Assembly: GCA_013299045.1 (NCBI GenBank)
Contig: JAAFJX010000010.1
Span: forward strand, 62,001-126,000
Direction: 5' to 3'
DNA: 64,000 bases
Source of the DNA: Cytophagales bacterium
GTDB lineage: Bacteria; Bacteroidota; Bacteroidia; Cytophagales; Bernardetiaceae
Numbering within the stretch: position 1 is the first letter of the stretch; each line of letters begins with the position of its first letter. The notes beneath the pieces were generated by a model that saw only the letters and a list, made by a program, of their open reading frames with translations, searched no databases and was not told the origin of the DNA. This document shows, piece by piece, positions 9,519 through 18,311 of this stretch. The position numbers and the translations under genes were made by a program.

Positions 9519-9574
9519 CTTTAAAAAAACACGCAACAGAATTAAAAACTTCTTGTTTAGTTAAGGCCAAAAAT

Positions 9575-10993
9575 CTATAACAAAAATACGCGCAACAAAA
9601 AGAAAAAGCCTACCGAAAGCCCTATCGTAATAGGTAACGTGAGCAACCAGGCTAAACCAATGTTGGTAAGTGTGCTACTTTGTAAGTTCTTTGTGCCGTC
9701 CGAAGCCACCATAGTACCCGCTATACCAGAGGACAATACGTGTGTGGTACTGACGGGTAGGCCAAGCTGTGAGGCCATAAGAATAGTAGAAGCTGCCACA
9801 ATTTCGGCAGATGCGCCCTGTGCATAACTCATGTGAGACTTACCAATTTTTTCGCCAATAGTTACCACAATACGCTTGTAACCAATCATAGTGCCTATAC
9901 CCAAGCACAAAGACACCAGAATAGAAATTTGGATAGGCGCGTAGTCTGTATAAGGCGATAATTTTTTGATGGTAGCTTCCAAATTATCATTTGAAGAGCT
10001 GCCTGTTTTGAGAATATCCTCTTTAGAAAACTCGGCTTTGTCAAAATTGCGCAAGATTTGCACCACTTGTTGCCTCACTTTAGGGCGTTCCAATTCTGGA
10101 ATACTCTCAAGCGTCGTGATGCTGTAAGAAGCGGTGAGGCTCTTGAAGGTTTTAACCGCCGCATTAATCTTGTCCACACGGCTCTGATTTTCAGTTGTGA
10201 TAGCGCTGGTTGGCATTTTAGCAAATTGTGCTTCAAATGTTTGCACCAAAGCAGGTAGTTCTTTGTAGTTCATGTCTTGGTTCAGTACAAAATAAGAAGG
10301 AACAGCCGTAATGAGAATGAGCATCAAAAGACCAATACCCTTCTGGCCGTCGTTGTTGCCGTGCGCAAAGCTAACCCCAGTACAAGTGAGAATCAAGATG
10401 CTGCGTATCCAGAAAGGGGGCACTTTTTTAGGGTCTGCTTCTTGATAAATGGCTTTGTCCTTAATAAACATCTTACTGACTATCAGCAACAAAGCTGCTA
10501 CTGTAAAGCCAAAAAGCGGCGAGATGAGCAAAGACATACCAATATCCATACTTTTGCCCCAGTTTACACCTGAACCAAATTCGCGATTGTCCGTCATAGA
10601 AAAAGCCAAACCTACGCCAATAATTGAGCCGACGAGTGTATGTGAGCTAGAACAAGGTATGCCTAAGTACCAGGTTAGTAAATTCCAAACAATAGCGCTT
10701 GAGAGCATAGAAAGAATCAGCAAAAGCGCTAGCTGTGTATTTTCACCACTCTGCACTTCGGGTGGCAGCAGTTCCACTATGCCCATGGCCACGGTGATTC
10801 CACCCGCCATCACGCCAAGTGCATTGCAGAAACCCGACCATATAACGGCAGGAGTAGGTTTCAGTGAATTGGTATAAATGACCGTAGCCACGGCGTTGGC
10901 TGTGTCGTGGAATCCATTGATAAATTCAAATGCGCAGGCTGCTATAAGGCAAACAATGAGCAAAATAAAAAGTGCAGGTTCAAGACCAAACAT
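9575..10993 (-). CDS. pit: Low-affinity inorganic phosphate transporter, Pit (PHO4) family
   Basis: This 472-residue integral membrane protein carries both halves of the inverted PHO4 repeat. The N-terminal half has GFHDTANAVAT (residues 27-37) and SSSHTLVGSIIGVG (near 115-128), and the C-terminal half has LGLPVSTTHVLSSG. A soluble loop of about 110 residues (about 225-335) separates them, which is longer than in the E. coli protein. Family members co-transport phosphate with protons or sodium across the inner membrane. No PhoU-like (DUF47) regulator gene is next to it, although such a pairing is common. A probable promoter lies at 11034-11062. Confidence 0.92.
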   Translation of the reverse strand: MFGLEPALFILLIVCLIAACAFEFINGFHDTANAVATVIYTNSLKPTPAVIWSGFCNALGVMAGGITVAMGIVELLPPEVQSGENTQLALLLILSMLSSAIVWNLLTWYLGIPCSSSHTLVGSIIGVGLAFSMTDNREFGSGVNWGKSMDIGMSLLISPLFGFTVAALLLIVSKMFIKDKAIYQEADPKKVPPFWIRSILILTCTGVSFAHGNNDGQKGIGLLMLILITAVPSYFVLNQDMNYKELPALVQTFEAQFAKMPTSAITTENQSRVDKINAAVKTFKSLTASYSITTLESIPELERPKVRQQVVQILRNFDKAEFSKEDILKTGSSSNDNLEATIKKLSPYTDYAPIQISILVSLCLGIGTMIGYKRIVVTIGEKIGKSHMSYAQGASAEIVAASTILMASQLGLPVSTTHVLSSGIAGTMVASDGTKNLQSSTLTNIGLAWLLTLPITIGLSVGFFFLLRVFLL

Positions 10994-11033
10994 AGAACTA
11001 GGCGTTTAACTTTTCTGAAAGTGCTGCTTTAAT

Positions 11034-11062
11034 CAAAATAAAGCAATACTATTTTGTTGCAA
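11034..11062 (-). promoter_or_regulatory. Candidate promoter for pit
   Basis: On the minus strand TTG (11060-11062) is followed after 18 bases by TTATTTTG (11034-11041). This is one mismatch from TAnnTTTG, with normal spacing. Confidence 0.4.
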
Positions 11063-11398
11063 TAACGCATTAAAACTTGAAGTGTTAAATAAAAAACACG
11101 CAAATTCATATTTTGTTCATTTTCAGCTAGCGCTTCTACATCAGAAGGCTGGATTTTTTTTGTCCATTGATGAAAAACTCTACCAGAATCCAGAGGGAGG
11201 GAGCTTACACGTCCAAAAGATGTTTTACACCTTGGTAGTTTTGTACCTTTCTAAAGATGGCTATTTCGTTTTCATTTCCTCATCTTAAAAAAATATCAAA
11301 AAAAACTTCAAAAAAATTTGGAAGATTTCTGAAGATTTATTGCATTTTATTTTTGCGAGTATAAGTTGTTTAATTGCAGTCTTTCATTCCATAATGCT
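11063..11398. other. Gene-free AT-rich stretch
   Basis: I see no convincing gene, RNA or repeat here. A 68-codon ORF at 11082-11288 has no recognisable motif and low-complexity composition. A TATTTTTG box at 11348-11355 could have been the -7 element of the decayed lipoprotein gene that follows, but no well-spaced -33 element accompanies it. Confidence 0.5.
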
Positions 11399-11893
11399 AT
11401 GACAATCAAACATTTAATTCCCTTAGCGCTGCTGCTTTTTTGTGGTGGCGGGCTGCCAAGAGCCGTGCAAGCAAAGCAGACCTGCTAGCGAGGACGCTAC
11501 CATAAATTTTGGTTGCTACTTAGCTGATTCAGTAACAGGTGCACCACTTGTTACCAAAGCCACTAACAGCCCCCTAAAACCAGAAGACCTCGAGGTTTTT
11601 ATAGTACTTCCTGCCATGAAAGATACCTTAAAATATGGCATTCATTAGTTCTTTGAATTTAGATAGAGTAACAACCCATATGATTATGGCTAATCATGCA
11701 CTTGACGGAATTGGAAATAATTATCGTTGCGACCACTTTCTTACGCAAATTCATGTTATCAAAGATAAGCGAGGATGAGTGCGGCAGAACGAATGTCTTT
11801 GAGTATTACGACGGTTGGGACAGCCAAGAACCTTTCTTTATACAGCCATCTTCGCAGTATTACGCTCTGATTCCCTTCAAAATAAAGCTCTAA
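11399..11893 (+). pseudogene. Decayed lipoprotein gene (at least three frameshifts)
   Basis: The gene starts MTIKHLIPLALLLF at 11399. Removing one T from the run at 11435-11441 would join this signal peptide to VVAGC, a lipobox, and then to a ~65-residue stretch in frame 3 (to 11648). The protein-like sequence then continues in frame 1 (11647-11778, including LNLDRVTTHMIMANHALDG) and again in frame 2 to the stop at 11891-11893 (YYDGWDSQEPFFIQPSSQYY). Joined, the pieces give a lipoprotein of about 160 residues with no family I recognise. Three shifts within 500 bases, followed by a second broken gene, favour real decay over sequencing error. Confidence 0.7.
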
Positions 11894-11908
11894 GACGTTC
11901 CTCTAAAC

Positions 11909-12240
11909 ATGAAAAAGTATTTATTGATTCTGGTCTGCTGTTTGCTTGGTTTACCAGACAGGGTTCTCTATGCCCCAAAAAGGACTAGACTGTGCAACTC
12001 AAACCGCAGCGCATCAGTAAGAACTCGAAATGCAGCCTTGGTTTGGAAACAATCAATTCTTATACGATTTTTTGGATTCATTAGCGAGTGCTCGCAAGCA
12101 GAATAGTATTGTTAGTAGGCTCACCCCAGAATTTACCTGGTATCAGATTCCCCCGTCCATGTTTGGATATTCACTGATGATGATGGCACGGATGTAGCCT
12201 ACACAGCTGCCTGGACAGAGGCCATTTGGTTTTTCATGCT
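11909..12240 (+). pseudogene. Truncated, frameshifted remnant of a secreted protein, possibly M43-like protease
   Basis: A signal peptide (MKKYLLILVCCLLGL) starts at 11909, 15 bases after the previous remnant. The reading frame then shifts to a stretch with QKGLDCATQTAAHQ, an in-frame TAA, and ELEMQPWFGNNQF up to TPEFTWYQIP. It shifts again at a CCCCC run to PVHVWIFTDDDGTDVAYTAA. The order signal peptide, Cys-Ala-Thr motif, helical pro-region and IPVxV strand resembles the N-terminus of the two M43 proteases in this window, but only this N-terminal ~110-residue part survives. The remainder is missing before the terminator at 12242. The M43 link is an inference. Confidence 0.65.
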
Positions 12241-12241
12241 T

Positions 12242-12280
12242 AAACCTCACAGAACTTCAAAAGTTTTGCGAGGTTTTTTT
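12242..12280 (+). terminator. Rho-independent terminator
   Basis: AAACCTCACAGAACTT (12242-12257) can pair with AAGTTTTGCGAGGTTT (12261-12276), a 16-bp stem with one mismatch and one G-T pair and a three-base loop. It runs into a T tract to 12280. It would end transcription of the decayed genes upstream. Confidence 0.75.
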
Positions 12281-12335
12281 GAGGCGTAAGTCCTGTTTTG
12301 CCCTGTAGGCTTTCTAAAATAATGGATTTTATGCG

Positions 12336-12343
12336 TATCTTTG
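12336..12343 (+). promoter_or_regulatory. -7 box for the PTPS gene
   Basis: TATCTTTG fits TAnnTTTG exactly. I found no TTG at the expected -33 distance. Transcription would start near 12350, about 27 bases before the chosen GTG start. Confidence 0.45.
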
Positions 12344-12376
12344 CGGCCTCATGTACACTAAAAACAACACGAAAAA

Positions 12377-12799
12377 GTGGTTTACGTTTGCCGAAAAGAA
12401 CACTTCTGCGCCTCACATCGCGTTTTTAGGTCTGACTGGTCGCCGGAACAGAACCTGGAAGTTTTTGGCCCCTGTGCAAACCCTAACTATCATGGACATA
12501 ATTTTGAACTTATCATCAAGGTAAAAGGCAAACCCGACCCAATAACGGGCTATGTAATTGATTTAAAAACACTTAGCAAGCTCATTCGTCAGGAAGTGAT
12601 AGAGCGCGTGGACTACAAAAATCTGAACGAAGAAGTGCCTTTTCTGGAAGGAAAACTGCCGAGTTGTGAGCATCTGGTCATGGTCTTCTGGGAAATTCTC
12701 TCACCAAAAATTCAGGCGCTCAGTGAGGGAAAAGTGTTTTTGCATTGCATTGAGCTTTGGGAAACCGAGCGCAATTTTGTAGAATACTACGGAGAATAA
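12377..12799 (+). CDS. 6-pyruvoyl-tetrahydropterin synthase family protein
   Basis: This 140-residue T-fold enzyme has the zinc histidines His14 (CASHR), His39 and His41 (YHGHN), and Cys33 in FGPCANPNYHGHN. That layout matches the biopterin-type PTPS (catalytic Cys just before the HGH pair) more closely than bacterial QueD, where the cysteine precedes LHGH directly. PTPS converts dihydroneopterin triphosphate to 6-pyruvoyl-tetrahydropterin; QueD makes the queuosine precursor from the same substrate. A C-terminal LWETERNFVEY carries the catalytic glutamate region. The start is the GTG at 12377, because a TAA at 12359 closes the frame and no ATG follows before the conserved region. It is convergent with prfA two bases downstream. 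Confidence 0.87.
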   Translation: MVYVCRKEHFCASHRVFRSDWSPEQNLEVFGPCANPNYHGHNFELIIKVKGKPDPITGYVIDLKTLSKLIRQEVIERVDYKNLNEEVPFLEGKLPSCEHLVMVFWEILSPKIQALSEGKVFLHCIELWETERNFVEYYGE

Positions 12800-12801
12800 A
12801 A

Positions 12802-13869
12802 TTAAACCCCCTCTTTGAGCCTTTCGGCATTTTCAGCAATGCTGAGCTGCTCCACGAAGTCCAGGAGGTCGCCGTCCATCACCGTTGGCAAATTATGTAC
12901 ACTCATATTAATACGGTGGTCAGTAACACGGCTTTGTGGGTAATTGTACGTCCTAATCTTTTCGGAGCGGTCGCCGCTACGCACCATAGTTTTACGAGCT
13001 GCACTGAGCTGTTCGGTCTGCTTTTGCAGTTCAAGGTCGTAAAGGCGCGATTTGAGCACTTTGAGTGCACGTTCGTAGTTTTTTATTTGAGAGCGTTCGT
13101 CTTGGCACTCTACCACCAGGCCTGTAGGCAAGTGTGTGAGCCTCACCGCCGACTCGGTTTTATTGACGTGCTGCCCACCAGCTCCGGAGGCACGAAAAAC
13201 ATCTTTATTCACGTCTTTTAAGTCCAAATCAATGGCCACATCTTCTACTTCTGGTAGCACAGCCACCGTAGCTGCCGAGGTATGCACACGGCCTTGACTT
13301 TCGGTAAGCGGCACGCGCTGCACACGGTGTACACCAGATTCGTACTTGAGCTTGCCATAAGCGCCATAGCCTGATACCATGCAAACGACTTCTTTGTAGC
13401 CACCTGACGAACCCTCCGAAAAACTTACCACCTCAAATTGCCAATTCATGCGTTCCGCAAAGCGCTGATACATTCTAAAAATATCACCCGCAAAAATACC
13501 CGCCTCATCGCCACCAGTGCCAGCACGAACCTCCAAAATAGCATTTTTGTCGTCGTTGGGGTCTTTAGGAATCAATAGCGTTTTGAGTTCATCTTCTATA
13601 CTGCTCTTTTTGGGGTCTAGTTCGTCCAACTCCATTTTGGCCATTTCGCGGAACTCAGGGTCTTTTTCTTCGCGTAGAACGGTTTTAGCACTTTCTATGT
13701 TGCCAAGTGTTAGGGTGTACTCGTCGTATTTGATAACAATTCTTTCCAGCTCTTTATATTCTTTGCTCAAACGCGCATACTCTTTCATGTCTTGCATAGC
13801 ATCTGGCTCTAGCATAAGCCGTCCTACCTCAACGAAACGCTGTTTGATTTCTTCTAATTTATCCAACAT
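12802..13869 (-). CDS. prfA: Peptide chain release factor 1
   Basis: This 355-residue class I release factor ends translation at UAA and UAG. The peptidyl-hydrolysis motif GGQ is at residues 231-233 (GAGGQHVNKTESAVR). The stop-codon recognition tripeptide of the RF1 type, PxT, appears as PLT at 187-189 within VQRVPLTESQGRVHTS, which separates it from RF2 (SPF). Length is normal. A very good promoter lies at 13938-13967. It overlaps no neighbour but is convergent with the PTPS gene. No prmC methyltransferase is adjacent. Confidence 0.97.
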   Translation of the reverse strand: MLDKLEEIKQRFVEVGRLMLEPDAMQDMKEYARLSKEYKELERIVIKYDEYTLTLGNIESAKTVLREEKDPEFREMAKMELDELDPKKSSIEDELKTLLIPKDPNDDKNAILEVRAGTGGDEAGIFAGDIFRMYQRFAERMNWQFEVVSFSEGSSGGYKEVVCMVSGYGAYGKLKYESGVHRVQRVPLTESQGRVHTSAATVAVLPEVEDVAIDLDLKDVNKDVFRASGAGGQHVNKTESAVRLTHLPTGLVVECQDERSQIKNYERALKVLKSRLYDLELQKQTEQLSAARKTMVRSGDRSEKIRTYNYPQSRVTDHRINMSVHNLPTVMDGDLLDFVEQLSIAENAERLKEGV

Positions 13870-13937
13870 GGCAATCTTCTAATTTGATTTTTTGAACGCA
13901 AGTGGCGCTTTTTGAACAAAGGAAAGTATTTGGGCTG

Positions 13938-13967
13938 CAAAATTAATCAAATTATCCCATTCTACAA
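13938..13967 (-). promoter_or_regulatory. Promoter for prfA
   Basis: On the minus strand TTG (13965-13967) is followed after 19 bases by TAATTTTG (13938-13945), a full match to the phylum consensus. Transcription would begin about 60 bases upstream of the prfA start. Confidence 0.6.
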
Positions 13968-14072
13968 TCATAATTCTATAAACTTACAGGTTTTCCGCAT
14001 CAAAATTTAGGATAATAATTTCAAGAGATAGAGGTTGTCTTGGTGGGCTTTTTTTCGTTTTCTTTTTATACT

Positions 14073-14541
14073 TAGTCTTCCCTTAAAAAATATCTAAAGT
14101 ATTTATTGTCAGCAAATTAAACAAGCGTTTTATCTTTAAAATATCTTAGTTTTTAGCCTATTTTATTAAATAACTGGTAAAACCTCAAGGGCTTCTTACG
14201 TCCTGCACTGCCTCGCATCAGACAAAAGCGAATGGCTCAAAGGTCAGAGGGTGAGAGTTTCTGTGCTATTATGTTTTGCAAGAGAGTGAATCAAAGAAAA
14301 AGCCATTCGCTGGGTTAGATGAAAAAAGGCTATTTTTTCATCTAAATTGGCCTTTTGAGAGGCTTGATTGTTTTGCTATGCCCTACGGTCGGAATTTTCA
14401 GCTCGCGCTTCAGTTCGGCATCAAGGCAAAAAGTAGAGAAGAGAAGTCTATCAAAGGCCGTTAAAGTGTTCCCAAAATAGGTAGACTATCCTCCTTAAAT
14501 TTAGCTTACATCTATTGAATGTACTTTTTAAGGGACGACTA
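14073..14541 (+). repeat. Dispersed repeat family B, copy B1 (MITE-like, 469 bp)
   Basis: The element is bounded by TAGTCTTCCCTTAAAAAATA on the left and the reverse complement of TAGTCGTCCCTTAAAAAGTA on the right, so it has about 20-bp terminal inverted repeats with TA at each edge. It is collinear with copy B2 (21514-21947) over most of its length. Inside, AGCGAATGGCT and AGCCATTCGCT form an inverted pair about 70 bases apart. They are followed by a hairpin GATGAAAAA/TTTTTCATC. It fills the gap between prfA and the M1 peptidase gene. The short ORF at 14276-14464 is not preserved in frame in B2, so I do not call it a gene. Confidence 0.8.
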
Positions 14542-14628
14542 AATATACAAGTATTTTTGATGCGGAAAACCTAATAAACTTAGAGCTTAGGCATCAAATT
14601 CCGATTGCTTTGTCCCTTTATGAGCTTC

Positions 14629-16287
14629 TTATTTTTTCATAGATATTTTTACCAAAAAATTTTGTAAGTCGTGCCTAAAGTGCTTTGCTTCAAGGCTGCT
14701 TAGCTGCATAGTCTGGGCTTGGTTCGTTGCTTTGAGCCAAACTTCTTTTTCAGGAATACCCATAAAGACACGTATAGGCATTTCAAAATTTTCTACTTGG
14801 GTTTTCCAGTAATACTCTAATGTGGCTTGTTTGCCTTTGGTGTTAATCTTTACGACCAGTTCAGGAATTTCGGTATGCTTGAGATACTGCTCAAAAATTG
14901 GCCGCAAGTTTCTTCCACTTTTAGCCGAAAAAAAACGAATAACATCTTCGGTATTAAGATGTTGGTAAGCATATTTTTGAGCAAATTCTTTGAGTATGGC
15001 AAACCAAAGCGCATCGTCCTGCAAGCTTTGCCTAATAGTATGCAGCATCCATGCGCCTTTGTAGTAGATGTCGTTGTCGTGGCTATTAAAATTGACACCC
15101 CAATACGCGCTAAGTGGGGGTTGTTTGTTGGCAATGAGGCTTCGCTGACCATTTAAATAAGCAAGGGCTTCTTTAGGACTACGCCATTTTTCAAGGAAGA
15201 GTGTTTCTGTGTAAGTGGTGAAAGACTCATGTATCCATAGTTCAGCATTATCTCTGATACTCAAACTATTGCCGAAATACTCATGGCCACCTTCATGCAA
15301 GATGATGAAATCAAAACCGTAGGGATTGTTCTGATAATCGTTGCCATAAGCAATGCCGCTCTGATGTTCCATGCCCCAAAAAGGCGTTTCTAGCAGTGCA
15401 AAACCATCGCGCATGAAAGGATATGCCCCATAGAGTTCTTCAAAAATTAAAAGTATTTCTTTCGTTTGCTGAAAATGCTTGATGGCTTTACTTTTGTTTT
15501 GCGCCAAAACGTAATAGTCGAGTGGCAATATCTCCTCGTTGGCTAAAACAAGGCTATCCGCAATGTGTATTAAGTTGCCTAGAACAAAATTAATGCAGTA
15601 GGGATTGATGTTATAAGACACTCCCCAAGTGTAGCGTTTGGTTTTGTTTGTAAGCGTTTCTTCTGACAATAGATTGCCATTTGCTGCCACAAAAAGACCG
15701 TCTGGGGCTTCAAAAGCCATAAGAACACTATCTGGCTCGTCGGCCAAATAGTCCTTGCAAGGCAGCCATACACTCGCTCCAAGACCCTGACAACTTACTG
15801 AAAGCCACGTTTTTCCACCCTTATCTTTTTTCCAAGTAAATCCTCCGTCCCAAGGTGGATTCTTGGCAATTTGAGGACTCCCAGAATAATGCACCCGCAC
15901 AGTCTGCTGGCTACCCTGCGAAAGGCTTTCCGGAAAGAGTACATAAAAACTTCTCCCTAAGCGACTTATTGGAACTTTACGCTTTTGTTTGGCTTCCGTG
16001 CCCAGTAAAAAAACGCTGTCAATCTTCATGTTTGGCATGAGTTCTAGCTGTATCTGCTGGGTAGGAGTCAAAACTTTAAAGCGAATATCATTGTAGGCTT
16101 CTACACTCTGGGTCGGTATTAAAAACCTCATATTCAAATGATAATGCAGAACATCATAGCAGGAGCGCTCGGGCGTATTGCTTCCCATCAGAGAGTCGGC
16201 GGCTGTAAAAACATAACCTTGGGCATGGGCGGCATAAATAGTAGCAAAGATGCTCAAAATAAAGCCAATCAAACGAATGAAACGCAT
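14629..16287 (-). CDS. Secreted M1-family metallopeptidase
   Basis: This 552-residue protein has a signal peptide (residues 1-23) and a gluzincin aminopeptidase fold. The zinc site is HEGGH at 331-335 with the third ligand Glu354 in WIHES. FWGMEHQ (304-309) stands where GAMEN, the substrate-anchoring motif, occurs in classical M1 enzymes. The protein is shorter than PepN (about 870 residues) because the C-terminal superhelical domain is absent, which is typical of this Bacteroidota subfamily. It probably trims peptides in the periplasm or at the surface. A strong promoter lies at 16331-16361, and element B1 lies just downstream. Confidence 0.9.
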   Translation of the reverse strand: MRFIRLIGFILSIFATIYAAHAQGYVFTAADSLMGSNTPERSCYDVLHYHLNMRFLIPTQSVEAYNDIRFKVLTPTQQIQLELMPNMKIDSVFLLGTEAKQKRKVPISRLGRSFYVLFPESLSQGSQQTVRVHYSGSPQIAKNPPWDGGFTWKKDKGGKTWLSVSCQGLGASVWLPCKDYLADEPDSVLMAFEAPDGLFVAANGNLLSEETLTNKTKRYTWGVSYNINPYCINFVLGNLIHIADSLVLANEEILPLDYYVLAQNKSKAIKHFQQTKEILLIFEELYGAYPFMRDGFALLETPFWGMEHQSGIAYGNDYQNNPYGFDFIILHEGGHEYFGNSLSIRDNAELWIHESFTTYTETLFLEKWRSPKEALAYLNGQRSLIANKQPPLSAYWGVNFNSHDNDIYYKGAWMLHTIRQSLQDDALWFAILKEFAQKYAYQHLNTEDVIRFFSAKSGRNLRPIFEQYLKHTEIPELVVKINTKGKQATLEYYWKTQVENFEMPIRVFMGIPEKEVWLKATNQAQTMQLSSLEAKHFRHDLQNFLVKISMKK

Positions 16288-16330
16288 AACAGGACGAGGG
16301 CTTGATGTAAAAACAGCCGAATAGGGCTTA

Positions 16331-16361
16331 CAAAGATATTCCTTTTGTATATAACATCAAA
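16331..16361 (-). promoter_or_regulatory. Promoter for the M1 peptidase gene
   Basis: On the minus strand TTTG (16358-16361), 19 bases and TATCTTTG (16331-16338) match the Bacteroidota consensus completely. The start codon is about 44 bases downstream of the -7 box. Confidence 0.65.
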
Positions 16362-16517
16362 TTTGAGAAATATATTTTAACACGTAGGCTCTTCGTTTTG
16401 AGCATGAACGACCTGAACGCTGAAATTTAGTTCATAGAAGTTCGTTTTTCAATCAAGTTTTGAATGCTCCTACATTTTGCATTAATTTGCATGGTCTTAA
16501 TGGTTTTTATTGTTTTT

Positions 16518-17960
16518 ATGGAAAAAATTCTTAACTACATAAACGGCGGACTGCAAGAGCCTGTTTGTAAGCAATTTATGATTAATACTAGCCCCGCTAC
16601 TGGGCAAATCATTGGCCAGATTCCCGACTCTGATGCCGCTGATGTGGCTTTGGCGGTACAGGCAGCGGCGCAGGCTTTCCCGCATTGGTCTGCTTGTGGT
16701 GTGCAGGAACGTTCAAAAATTTTACTCAAACTGGCGGACTTGGTAGAGAAAAACCTAGATGCACTCGCTGAGGCAGAGAGCTTAGACAATGGCAAACCAT
16801 TAAAACTAGCCCGTACTGTAGATATTCCGCGGGCTGTTCAAAACATTCAGTTCTATGCAACTGCAGCCATGCACCTCCACGACGAGGCTTATTATACTGA
16901 ACCACAGGCCATCAACTACACACGGCGAGAGCCTTTAGGCGTGGTTGCGTGTATATCGCCTTGGAATTTGCCGCTTTATCTTTTTACTTGGAAGATTGCG
17001 CCAGCACTAGCAGCAGGTTGTACGGTAGTAGCAAAGCCCTCTGAAGTAACACCCCTGACCGCCTTTTTGTTTTCAAAACTATGTATAGAAGCAGGGTTGC
17101 CTGCTGGGGTACTCAATATTGTGCATGGTTTAGGACACAAAGCCGGGCAAGCGCTCGTGGAGAACCCAGATGTAGAAGCTATTTCTTTTACAGGAGGTAC
17201 ACAAACAGGCAAAAAAATTGCTCAGATTGTGGCCCCGCGTTTCAAAAAATTATCCTTAGAACTAGGCGGGAAAAACCCCAATATTGTTTTTGAAGATTGC
17301 GACTTTGAAAAAGCGGTACAAGGAAGCGTTTTAGCAGCTTTTAGCAACCAAGGCCAAATCTGCTTGTGTGGTTCGCGTTTGTTGGTACAAAAAAGCATTT
17401 ATGATAAATTCAAACAGGCATTTTTAGCAAAAGCTGCTGCACTCAAAGTGGGTAATCCGGCTCTGTCGGAAGTCCAGGTAGGCGCTGTGGTATCTGAGGG
17501 GCACTATAACAAAATTTTGTCTTGTATCAAATTGGCACGTGAAGAAGGTGGAAAAATCTTGTTAGGAGGAGGGCCTGTTCAACTGCCTGCACCCAATGAC
17601 AAAGGCTTTTTTATAGCACCAACAGTTATTGAAGGGCTTTCGCAGGAGTGCCGGACGAATCAGGAAGAAATTTTTGGGCCTGTGGTAACGCTGATGCCTT
17701 TTGAAACCGAAGAGGAGGCACTCCAATATGCCAATGGCACAGAATACGGCTTAGCCGCCACTATCTGGACAGAAAACCTGAAACGCGCCCACCGTATTGC
17801 GCACGGCATAAAGTCAGGAATTGTTTGGGTAAACTGCTGGCTCCTGCGCGATTTGCGCACGCCTTTTGGCGGCATGAAGCAATCGGGCGTAGGACGGGAA
17901 GGTGGTTTTGAAGCCCTGCGTTTTTTTACAGAAGAAAAAAATATCTGTATAAAGCTCTGA
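16518..17960 (+). CDS. Aldehyde dehydrogenase, ALDH8/2-(amino or hydroxy)muconic semialdehyde dehydrogenase-like
   Basis: This 480-residue NAD-dependent aldehyde dehydrogenase carries the catalytic Cys282 (QGQICLCGSR) and general base Glu248 (LELGGKNP). It also has PWNLPLYLFTWKIAPALAAG and the C-terminal VNCWLLRDLRTPFGGMKQSG. The WLLRDLRTPFGG variant is typical of the ALDH8A1 and 2-hydroxymuconic semialdehyde dehydrogenase group, so a role in kynurenine or catechol catabolism is plausible, but no other pathway gene is nearby. An ATG at 16464 in the same frame would add 18 hydrophobic residues not found in the family, so I chose the ATG at 16518. It converges with the pterin dehydratase gene. 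Confidence 0.88.
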   Translation: MEKILNYINGGLQEPVCKQFMINTSPATGQIIGQIPDSDAADVALAVQAAAQAFPHWSACGVQERSKILLKLADLVEKNLDALAEAESLDNGKPLKLARTVDIPRAVQNIQFYATAAMHLHDEAYYTEPQAINYTRREPLGVVACISPWNLPLYLFTWKIAPALAAGCTVVAKPSEVTPLTAFLFSKLCIEAGLPAGVLNIVHGLGHKAGQALVENPDVEAISFTGGTQTGKKIAQIVAPRFKKLSLELGGKNPNIVFEDCDFEKAVQGSVLAAFSNQGQICLCGSRLLVQKSIYDKFKQAFLAKAAALKVGNPALSEVQVGAVVSEGHYNKILSCIKLAREEGGKILLGGGPVQLPAPNDKGFFIAPTVIEGLSQECRTNQEEIFGPVVTLMPFETEEEALQYANGTEYGLAATIWTENLKRAHRIAHGIKSGIVWVNCWLLRDLRTPFGGMKQSGVGREGGFEALRFFTEEKNICIKL

Positions 17961-17987
17961 GTCTTCAAATAAAATGTTCTTGACACA

Positions 17988-18227
17988 TCACTCACCTAAA
18001 ATGGCATTGATACGCTTGGCCAGTTTGTAATCGCGTTCCGTAACGGTGTTGCCCGCATCATGCGTGCAAAGAGCAATATGAACTTCATTGTAAACATTGC
18101 TCCAGTTGGGGTGATGGTTCTGCTTTTCGGCCACAAACGCAACCCTAACCATAAACGAAAAGGCTTCTTGAAAGTTTTTAAACTTGAAGCTGCGGCAAAG
18201 TTGATTGTTTTGTAAGGTCCAGTCCAT
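17988..18227 (-). CDS. 4a-hydroxytetrahydrobiopterin dehydratase (pterin carbinolamine dehydratase)
   Basis: This 79-residue protein has the family signature EKQNHHPNW with the active-site histidines, then [11 protein letters not shown]. It dehydrates the 4a-hydroxy pterin released by aromatic amino acid hydroxylases so that tetrahydrobiopterin can be recycled. A longer frame opens at 18260, but the additional 11 residues have no counterpart in the family. The ATG at 18227 gives [10 protein letters not shown], the expected beginning. It is divergent from the DUF3052-like gene. A biopterin-type PTPS sits 5 kb away, which supports a tetrahydrobiopterin cycle in this organism. Confidence 0.88.
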   Translation of the reverse strand: MDWTLQNNQLCRSFKFKNFQEAFSFMVRVAFVAEKQNHHPNWSNVYNEVHIALCTHDAGNTVTERDYKLAKRINAILGE

Positions 18228-18311
18228 AGAATTAAGCCTATTTTTTTGCAAGTTACACAAATTCAGGGTTCATTAGTGCTATTCTTATTCATAATTTTAT
18301 CCACCAATTTG

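Noticed and set aside
11082-11288. 68-codon ORF upstream of the decayed lipoprotein gene
   Set aside because: It has no motif, an AT-rich low-complexity composition and no promoter or conserved context.
14276-14464. 62-codon ORF inside element B1 as a gene
   Set aside because: The same region in B2 is read in another frame with different stops, so the frame is not conserved.
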